A stretch of DNA of 64,000 nucleotides from Flavobacteriales bacterium (lineage in GTDB: Bacteria > Bacteroidota > Bacteroidia > Flavobacteriales_F > PHOS-HE28), in the NCBI GenBank assembly GCA_016715895.1, contig JADJXH010000004.1, positions 992,001 to 1,056,000 of the forward strand, read 5' to 3'. The notes under the pieces were generated by a model that worked only from the letters and a program-made list of their open reading frames with translations, was not told the DNA's origin and did not search any database. The first letter of the stretch is position 1. The number at the start of each line of letters is the position of its first letter. A program made the position numbers and the translations under genes. Positions 58,400 through 64,000 of the stretch are shown here, piece after piece.

Positions 58400-59374
58400 A
58401 TGGAACGGACATTGATCGCAATTGTGGGGGGATGCGCATCCCTGTCCGGTATCGGCCAGAACCTCGTGCCGAACCCCAGCTTTGAACTACCTGAGGACAG
58501 TTGTAGCTGGCAATGCTGCTTTAACATCGGCTCCCGGCCATTGCATTGGTATAGCTGGACGAACAGCCCTGAGCATTTCAGCATTTGCGCTGGTGATGCG
58601 GGAGGGAACGACAGCTTGGTGTCGGTGCCTCAGAACGGATGGAGCTATCAACAGCCTTCGACCGGAGGGTCCTACATAGGGGCCTACGCCTATGACGGAT
58701 ATGCAGCGGAGTACCGGGAATATGTTGGCGCTCAGTTGCTGGAACCGCTTGTACCGGGTTGCGCCTACCAACTTCGATTCAGGACCAATCCCGCCCATGG
58801 TGGGAACTACTGGATGTATGAAGGAGGCGTATGTGACAATGTGGGCATACTGTTGACCACCACGTCCAATGCCTGGACCGGGACCAGCGGTCCGCTCTTC
58901 GGGTTCAGGAACTTCGCCCACCTGCGCACCCTGACCCCCGTGGAGGACACCCTGGGTTGGACATTGGTCGAAGGGACCATCGTTGCGGATAGTGCCTACA
59001 TGTATGTCGTATTGGGCAACTTCTTTACCGATGCGTTGACCTCCGGTTACCCACTAGGGAGCACATCGACGGATATCGCATACTACCTGTACGACGAGGT
59101 GGAAGTTCTGCCCGTGGATGCCGATTGCCATGGTTTGGGGTTGGGTGAGATGTACACAACTGAGCCGGTCATTGAATTACTGCCTTCAAGCTTCCGAGTG
59201 ACCGCGAGGGAGCGGTTGAAAGCAACACTGCACGACGGTACAGGACGGACCTGTTCCCAAATTGAAGATCTCGACGGGGTCGTGGAGATGGAATTCCCTA
59301 GTAGTCCAGGTTTGTATGTGTTGTTGGTGGAGGCCAGGGACAGGACGTTCATACGCAAGTTCGTACTACCGTAG
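58400..59374 (+). CDS. T9SS cargo protein YB (LVPNPSFE family)
   Basis: A 324-residue exported protein almost identical to YA at 54627: visible differences are D/E in NSPDHF, M/I in NVGMLL and P/L in SGPPFG. Nearly all other differences are synonymous or absent, indicating recent duplication or gene conversion. Signal peptide, Cys pattern and sorting domain as described for YA. It precedes the intact fibre-like gene by 31 bases, so X, Y and Z probably form a transcription unit. Confidence 0.82.
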   Translation: MERTLIAIVGGCASLSGIGQNLVPNPSFELPEDSCSWQCCFNIGSRPLHWYSWTNSPEHFSICAGDAGGNDSLVSVPQNGWSYQQPSTGGSYIGAYAYDGYAAEYREYVGAQLLEPLVPGCAYQLRFRTNPAHGGNYWMYEGGVCDNVGILLTTTSNAWTGTSGPLFGFRNFAHLRTLTPVEDTLGWTLVEGTIVADSAYMYVVLGNFFTDALTSGYPLGSTSTDIAYYLYDEVEVLPVDADCHGLGLGEMYTTEPVIELLPSSFRVTARERLKATLHDGTGRTCSQIEDLDGVVEMEFPSSPGLYVLLVEARDRTFIRKFVLP

Positions 59375-59405
59375 ACCAACTGCCTCGCGCACAAACCCAA
59401 CTAAC

Positions 59406-61646
59406 ATGAAACGAAGAACTCATGTTTTCCTGTGCTTGCTCATGTTCATCGCACAGAGGACCAACGCACAGGATTGGAACAGGATACCTGGTGGAAACGT
59501 TATTAACGCCACGGAGTGGCTGGGCGCCGATGTGGGGAGCACAGTGCCCCTCCGGATCGAGACGAGAGTTAACCAGCCGATCGAGTTCTATACGACGGCG
59601 GTTCTCAGGATGCTTCTCTCGCAGGATGTGACCCTTCAGACGATCAACGGATATCCCAACTTGGACCTGACCGGGTTCCTGGGGGTCGGCGACTTCGCCA
59701 ACAGCCCCGGAGTTTACCGCTTCCCAGCCGCTCGTGTGCATGCCGAGAACAACTCCACCCTGGAGCTTGGCTATCGGCCCATGATCGGCGAGGGCTTTCT
59801 GGCCACGCGCGGTGAGTCTTTGTTCTACGGCGGCCTGCTCGATGGCCTGAACAGTGGGATCATCTGGTCGCGCGCCACGGGCTCCCTTGGTCCGACGGCT
59901 CCTTTCCGATTCATCTACACCGGAGATAATGGCGCCAGCACGATCGCCAACAGTGACATCGGCCTTGAGATCGCCCGGTTGCAACCCGCCCTGTCCTTGA
60001 ACGAGGGCTACTTCGGAGCAGGGGATTGGACCACCATCGCCCTGCTGCCGGATGAACGGGTGGACCTGGCCGATCGCACCATTCGGTTGCGCAACTTCAT
60101 GGACCCGCTGCCCAACTACCTGACCACCTCCTACGAGAATGCGGCACTGACCCGCGCGGTGATGGTTGACCCGGACGATGGCCGGCTTTACTGGAAGGAC
60201 ATCTCGGGTCTGGTGGGCGACTGCGAATGGCAGATGAACACCACCGCGCCGAACCATGTGTACACAGCGGTGGGTGCAGTGGATCCGGACTGTCCCGATC
60301 GGTTCGAGAGCGTCGGCGTCGGCGTGGATCTTTCCACCAGCACCGCACAGGCCAAGCTGGAGGTATACACGCAGGACATCGGCATCGGCGCTCACATCGA
60401 GAACGAGGCTGCGGACAATGATGTGCGTGGCGTGCAGGTGGAGGTGGCCAATGGAACCAGCTCCAACCGTGGGTTGAGCGTGGAAGTGACAGCTGACGGG
60501 AACGCCATCAACTACGGCATCCGCGCCGATGTCGCAGGCCCGACCGTGCGCTCACGGGGCGTGAGCGCGCAGACCAACGGAGCGAGCTACACGGCCTATG
60601 CAGGTGAGTTCCTCGCGGATGATGAAGCAGAGTTCACCACAGGGGTGATCGGGTGGGCTCGCGGTGGTGGTTTACGGATCGGCTCTGATGGACGGGCGCT
60701 GGGGAGCAAGGCCACCTACCAGATCGGTGTGCAAGGTCTGGCACTTCCCGAGCTGGGCTGTGAGGTCATGGCGCCCTTGCTGAACGCCGAGTATATCGGT
60801 GTAAGCGGCATTGCATGCAGGGAGGATGACGATCCCACAATTGTTGGGGTTTATGGCCGTACCATGGACGATGGGGGTGGCACTTGGGCCGGGTATTTCG
60901 ACGGACATGTGAACATCACCGGCCTGGCCTTCTGCACGTTGATGCAGTGGGGCTCTGATGCCGACCTGAAGACCGATGTGCAGGACATCACCGGTGCGAT
61001 GGGCTTGATCGATCAACTGCGTCCGACCACCTATCTGTTCGACACAGTGGCCCATCCTGCGTTGGATCTTCCGGGTGGGCTTCAAAGGGGGTTCATCGCC
61101 CAGGAGGTGGAGCAAGTGCTGCCCGATCTGGTGCGAGAGACCACCTATCTGGGCCGATCGGACTCGCTCGGGAACACTGTCGTGGCTGATGAGTCCGTGA
61201 AGACGGTGAACTACATCGGGTTCATTCCGCTGCTCGTGGCCGCCATGCAGGAGCAGCAGGCCACCATCAGCACCTTGCAGGACCAGCTAGCTACAGTTCA
61301 ACAGGACCTCGCCACCTGCTGTGCGGCCCACGGAAGCACGGATCAGCGCTCCATGAGCCCCGGAGCAGGTGCGGGAGAGGCCCTGCGCACCGACCTGTTC
61401 ATCGTACCCAACCCGGTGGCGGACCACACGCAGCTGCGGTACACGGTGGCCACGCCGGGCCGCACGCGGCTGGAGGTGAGCGATGCCGGCGGCAAGCGGC
61501 TGGAGGTGCTGGAGGAGGCCGTGCGGGAGGCCGGTGCCTACACCCACGACTGGACCACCACGGATCTCGCGCCCGGCACCTACCACGTCACGCTGTACCT
61601 CAACGACAGCTTCGTGGTGAAGAAGGCGGTGAAGGTGGCTCGATAG
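59406..61646 (+). CDS. Fibre-like T9SS protein with S74 intramolecular chaperone domain
   Basis: A 746-residue exported protein (signal MKRRTHVFLCLLMFIAQRTN, then AQ). The head (about 23-290) is shared with ZA; a repetitive shaft follows (about 310-510; AHIENEAADNDVRGVQVEVA, YGIRADVAGPTVRSRGVSA). Residues about 516-610 form a Peptidase_S74 endosialidase-type chaperone (WGSDADLKTDVQDITGAMGL, LRPTTYLFDT, RGFIAQEVEQVLPDLV), with a coiled coil at about 614-635 (AAMQEQQATISTLQDQLATV). The last 85 residues are a type A sorting domain (DLFIVPNPVADHTQLRYTV, LAPGTYHVTLYLNDS, KVAR). The combination implies a trimeric surface fibre. If S74 self-cleaves as in phages, the sorting domain would be removed with it. 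Confidence 0.85.
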   Translation: MKRRTHVFLCLLMFIAQRTNAQDWNRIPGGNVINATEWLGADVGSTVPLRIETRVNQPIEFYTTAVLRMLLSQDVTLQTINGYPNLDLTGFLGVGDFANSPGVYRFPAARVHAENNSTLELGYRPMIGEGFLATRGESLFYGGLLDGLNSGIIWSRATGSLGPTAPFRFIYTGDNGASTIANSDIGLEIARLQPALSLNEGYFGAGDWTTIALLPDERVDLADRTIRLRNFMDPLPNYLTTSYENAALTRAVMVDPDDGRLYWKDISGLVGDCEWQMNTTAPNHVYTAVGAVDPDCPDRFESVGVGVDLSTSTAQAKLEVYTQDIGIGAHIENEAADNDVRGVQVEVANGTSSNRGLSVEVTADGNAINYGIRADVAGPTVRSRGVSAQTNGASYTAYAGEFLADDEAEFTTGVIGWARGGGLRIGSDGRALGSKATYQIGVQGLALPELGCEVMAPLLNAEYIGVSGIACREDDDPTIVGVYGRTMDDGGGTWAGYFDGHVNITGLAFCTLMQWGSDADLKTDVQDITGAMGLIDQLRPTTYLFDTVAHPALDLPGGLQRGFIAQEVEQVLPDLVRETTYLGRSDSLGNTVVADESVKTVNYIGFIPLLVAAMQEQQATISTLQDQLATVQQDLATCCAAHGSTDQRSMSPGAGAGEALRTDLFIVPNPVADHTQLRYTVATPGRTRLEVSDAGGKRLEVLEEAVREAGAYTHDWTTTDLAPGTYHVTLYLNDSFVVKKAVKVAR

Positions 61647-61668
61647 GCTTGTGCACAAGATGGGTCAG

Positions 61669-61697
61669 GGGCCGCTTCGCGTTACGCGGGGCGGCCC
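61669..61697. terminator. Possible terminator after the fibre-like gene
   Basis: GGGGCCGC and GCGGCCC can pair across a 14-base loop, with weaker pairing outside. No good T-run. Confidence 0.35.
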
Positions 61698-61755
61698 TTG
61701 GTGCATGTGCCCATCCCGCTGAGGCGGGACAGGTCGTGCCCATCCTGCTCCGCCC

Positions 61756-62187
61756 TCAGCGCCCGCCCCGGCTGCGCCGCTTCCGGCGGGCCTTGCCCAG
61801 CTTCTCGTGCACCAAGCGCTCGTTGAGGTCGACGGCCTGCTGGATCAGGCGGCGCAGGGCGCCCTCGGGCAGCGGGGCCGGGGCGGGCGGCGGCAGGTAA
61901 TGCCTGATCTGCGCGTGGTCCGTGGGGGCGAAGAGGCCCTCGGGGTCGCCCAGATGCACACCCTCCACGAAGCCGAGCACGAGGCCTTTTTTCTGCAGGC
62001 TCAGGTAGCACATCCAGCGCCGGTGTTCATAGAAGGGGATGCCGTACTTCCAGGTCTCCGCCATCTGGGGAGAGGCCTCCAGCAGCAGGTCGCGCAGGCG
62101 CAGGGCCTGTTCGCGCCACGGAGCGGGCAGCCCCTCGAACCAACCCTGGATGCGGGCTGTGGATGGCACGGGGTGGGAGGTGGGCAT
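61756..62187 (-). CDS. DUF1801-family protein
   Basis: A 143-residue cytoplasmic protein from ATG 62185-62187. The core (LPAPWREQALRLRDLLLEAS, then PQMAETWKYGIPFYEHRRWM, CYLSLQKKGLVLGFVEGVHL) is the YdhG/DUF1801 fold, an iron-chaperone-like frataxin relative in Bacillus. The C-terminus is strongly basic (RLVHEKLGKARRKRRSRGGR), which is unusual and may bind nucleic acid. It is divergent from the bacilliredoxin gene, sharing an 87-base intergenic region. Confidence 0.85.
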   Translation of the reverse strand: MPTSHPVPSTARIQGWFEGLPAPWREQALRLRDLLLEASPQMAETWKYGIPFYEHRRWMCYLSLQKKGLVLGFVEGVHLGDPEGLFAPTDHAQIRHYLPPPAPAPLPEGALRRLIQQAVDLNERLVHEKLGKARRKRRSRGGR

Positions 62188-62207
62188 GGGCCCCTTGACG
62201 GACCCGT

Positions 62208-62215
62208 TACTTTTG
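62208..62215 (+). promoter_or_regulatory. -7 element of the bacilliredoxin gene
   Basis: TACTTTTG, an exact TAnnTTTG match, 59 bases before the ATG. This would give a normal leader of about 55 bases, unlike the leaderless genes. Confidence 0.5.
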
Positions 62216-62274
62216 TACCGCCGTCGGGGACCGCAAATGTGGCTCCCCCGGCGGCACGCCCAACCCGAACGACC

Positions 62275-62685
62275 ATGTACCCTCCCGAACTCGTCGCCCC
62301 CATGAAGACCGACCTCACGAGCGTCGGCTTCGAGGAGCTCAAGACCCCCGATCAAGTGGACAAGGCGCTGGCCCAGCCCGGCACCGTGCTCTGCGTGGTG
62401 AACAGCGTGTGCGGCTGTGCCGCCGGTGCCGCACGCCCCGGCGTGAAGATGAGCCTGCGTGGCGCCAAGCGGCCCGGGAAGCTCGTCACCGTGTTCGCCG
62501 GTGTGGATACCGATGCCACCATGCAGGCGCGCAAGCACTTCCTGCCCTATCCGCCCAGCAGCCCCAGCATGGCGCTGTTCAAGGACGGCAAGCTGGTGCA
62601 CTTTCTGGAGCGCCACCACATCGAGGGCCGCACCGCGGAGATGATCGCGGACAACCTGCAGATGGCCTACGAGGAGTTCTGCTGA
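62275..62685 (+). CDS. BrxA/BrxB-family bacilliredoxin
   Basis: A 136-residue thioredoxin-fold protein of the YphP/YqiW family. The redox motif is the CGC of VVNSVCGCAAGAARPGVKMS (Cys46 and Cys48). FAGVDTDATMQARKHFLPYP then PSSPSMALFKDGKLVHFLER and the terminal MAYEEFC match the family. In Bacillus these enzymes remove bacillithiol from proteins; in Bacteroidetes the thiol partner may be bacillithiol as well. Start and length are normal. Confidence 0.94.
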   Translation: MYPPELVAPMKTDLTSVGFEELKTPDQVDKALAQPGTVLCVVNSVCGCAAGAARPGVKMSLRGAKRPGKLVTVFAGVDTDATMQARKHFLPYPPSSPSMALFKDGKLVHFLERHHIEGRTAEMIADNLQMAYEEFC

Positions 62686-62698
62686 GCAGGGCTTTTCG

Positions 62699-64000
62699 TT
62701 ACGGCAGTTGTTGCGCCCGCGTGGCCGTGGGCACCGCACCGCCGATGTTCACCAGCACCATGTCGCGGTCGTTGGCGCTGCCGGCGTACCTCACCACCCC
62801 GTCCAGGTTGGTGTCTTCGATTCGGTAGCCGGCCAGCGTGGCGGTGGGCACCGTGCCACCCACGGCCACCAGGATGGGGTCGCGGTCGTTGTTCGCGCCG
62901 GCGTAGCGGAGGGTCGCGTCAGGCTTCACGTTGCCGGTCCACAGCACCTGCACTCCGTTCACGGACTTGCGCGCGTCGGTGCCCCAGGTGGGTGTGCCGG
63001 AGGTGGTGAGGTCGATGGCCGTGATGGTGCCACCGAGGGGAAGGGCCGTGGCCGTCATGGCGCCCAAGTGGTTGCGGTGTCGCACGGCCACCTGGTAGCT
63101 GCCGGGCGCGGCGAGCAGGGCCACCGGTGACACGCCGTCCTCGGCGACGACGTCCCCATCGCGCTGCACCAGGGCCGCCCGGGTGGCCACGATGGTCGCC
63201 GGGTTCACGGCGTTGCGCAGTTCCACCAGCACCCAGTCCACCACCGCGTTGTCCCCGCTGGTGCTCGTGACCCCGGGCTGCAGGGCCTCTCCGCCACCAT
63301 CGGCGGCCTGGGTGAAGCCCAGTGCCGTGTACGGTTCCGTGGCCGGGATGAGGCCGTTGGTGCGCAGCAGGTCGCGCATGCGGCCCGTGTTCGCATCGTA
63401 GGGGCCCTCGAGCATGAGCTTCACGGCCAGGCGCAGGCCGCCGTTGAGGATGGCGATGTTGTCCAGGTAGAGGCGGTCGCCGTAGTCGTTGATCCCCGTG
63501 AAGCGCAGCACCACCTGCTGGCCGTCGTAAGCGCTGAGGTCGATGTCGTGCGATTCCCATTGGTTGGCCGCCGTGGGTGCCCAGGGGCTGCTGCCCGTGG
63601 TGGTGGTGCCCAACGCCAGGGCTTCCTCGAAGTACAGCGTGGTCCAGCTTTGTCCACAGTTCGTGCTCACTTCCACGCGAAGCCCGTCGGTGTAGCTGGC
63701 CCCGTAAGGCTTGTAGGCGTGGTGGAACTGCAGCCGGGTGCCCGCACTGCCGGCCAGCGAAAGCACGGGGCTCACCAGCCGGTCCTGCTGGCCGGGGGCG
63801 TTGTAGTAGTAGTAGTCGATGCGCCAGGCCCGTGTAGCGTTGCCGTCGGCCCCTACGGCGAGCGCCTGGTTGGTCCAGGTATCAACCCCGTCGGGGTTCT
63901 CCAAGGTCCATCCGGCGGGCGTCACCAGCTGGTCCTCGGCATTGGCCGTGACCGGTGTCGGTGCACCACCGGTGGGTACGGTGATGAAGCCGGGGATGGT
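62699..64000 (-). CDS. C-terminal part of a large secreted protein (partial, runs off the window)
   Basis: At least 433 residues, open to the window edge. Contents in order: a MAM/jelly-roll-like domain (QDRLVSPVLSLAGSAGTRLQ, TNCGQSWTTLYFEEALAL, VVLRFTGINDYGDRLYLDNI), then a module starting LAVKLMLEGPYDANTGRMRD and containing VVDWVLVELRNAVNPATIVA then TRAALVQRDGDVV and SPVALLAAPGSYQVAVRHRN, and a dockerin-like end with paired phrases NNDRDPILVAVGGTVPTA and SANDRDMVLVNIGGAVPTA, stop after AQQLP. This ending is common in Bacteroidetes hemagglutinin- or peptidase-type exported proteins. No type A sorting tail is present. A remnant of the same ending is at 8193-8285. Confidence 0.8.
   Translation of the reverse strand, partial: TIPGFITVPTGGAPTPVTANAEDQLVTPAGWTLENPDGVDTWTNQALAVGADGNATRAWRIDYYYYNAPGQQDRLVSPVLSLAGSAGTRLQFHHAYKPYGASYTDGLRVEVSTNCGQSWTTLYFEEALALGTTTTGSSPWAPTAANQWESHDIDLSAYDGQQVVLRFTGINDYGDRLYLDNIAILNGGLRLAVKLMLEGPYDANTGRMRDLLRTNGLIPATEPYTALGFTQAADGGGEALQPGVTSTSGDNAVVDWVLVELRNAVNPATIVATRAALVQRDGDVVAEDGVSPVALLAAPGSYQVAVRHRNHLGAMTATALPLGGTITAIDLTTSGTPTWGTDARKSVNGVQVLWTGNVKPDATLRYAGANNDRDPILVAVGGTVPTATLAGYRIEDTNLDGVVRYAGSANDRDMVLVNIGGAVPTATRAQQLP

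Larger units (their letters stand above)
56506..60275. repeat. Tandem segmental duplication, unit B (3770 bp)
   Basis: Left arm 56506-57307 (802 bp, equal to arm A minus four octamers), variable block 57308-58251 and right arm 58252-60275 (2024 bp against 2027 bp in unit A). Beyond 60275 the fibre-like gene continues into unique sequence. Confidence 0.85.

Noticed and set aside
1..64000. Searched for tRNA, rRNA, integrase and phage structural genes
   Set aside because: None recognised. The fibre-like proteins carry T9SS tails and signal peptides and are host surface proteins rather than prophage genes.

Overview
The window is GC-rich bacterial DNA from the phylum Bacteroidota, most likely an uncultured, high-GC lineage of Flavobacteriales. 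The evidence is the large number of secreted proteins ending in type IX secretion (T9SS) C-terminal sorting domains, an Omp28-like protein, SprB repeats, ASPIC/UnbV and PPC-like modules, homogentisate-pathway genes, and -7 promoter elements of the Bacteroidetes form TAnnTTTG. No rRNA, tRNA or CRISPR array was seen. The T9SS machinery itself is not in the window, only its cargo. Genus cannot be read from the sequence.

Layout. 0-6 kb: 5' end of aspS, a secreted protein, polyphosphate kinase 2, a small iron-permease-like membrane protein, a divergent TetR/cupin pair with a candidate operator, two related dimeric alpha/beta-barrel proteins and an AraC regulator. 6-12.4 kb: a scrambled accessory stretch with an IS630 element, an M43 peptidase cut off at the IS, two T9SS cargo genes and several relics of the 3' end of hppD. 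12.4-19.8 kb: hppD and hmgA (tyrosine to maleylacetoacetate), separated by about 5 kb holding a winged-helix/nucleotidyltransferase pair with its own palindromic operator, hairpin repeats, VapBC with a second orphan antitoxin, an MNT-type nucleotidyltransferase and a PIF1-like helicase. 19.9-52 kb: mostly chromosomal core with interspersed T9SS cargo: trhO, a threonine-dehydrogenase-like SDR, cysS, an M28 peptidase, polA, a cystathionine gamma-synthase/lyase, an EamA transporter, the yicC-gmk-nadD run, udk, recJ and tadA. 52-61.6 kb: a tandem segmental duplication of a T9SS-cargo locus. 61.7-64 kb: a DUF1801 protein, a bacilliredoxin and the 3' part of another large secreted protein.

The most unusual region is 52.1-60.3 kb. 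Two units (52111-56505 and 56506-60275) share an 834/802-bp left arm that differs in length only by an octamer array (8 versus 4 copies) and includes the signal peptide of the first gene. Immediately after the signal peptide the two copies become unrelated (1534 versus 944 bp), then become nearly identical again. It looks like a locus in which the exported body is exchanged behind a constant export signal, with leftover sorting-domain fragments and a mosaic fibre-like gene. The second notable region is the 3' end of hppD, where same-direction relics of an hppD tail separate cargo modules as if genes had accreted there stepwise.

Gene cooperation: yicC, gmk and nadD overlap by stop/start sharing and are probably one transcript. 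cysS overlaps an M28 peptidase, and a haem/copper-type T9SS protein overlaps tadA. Several housekeeping genes have a TAnCTTnG -7 box only 3-6 nt before the ATG, suggesting leaderless transcripts.
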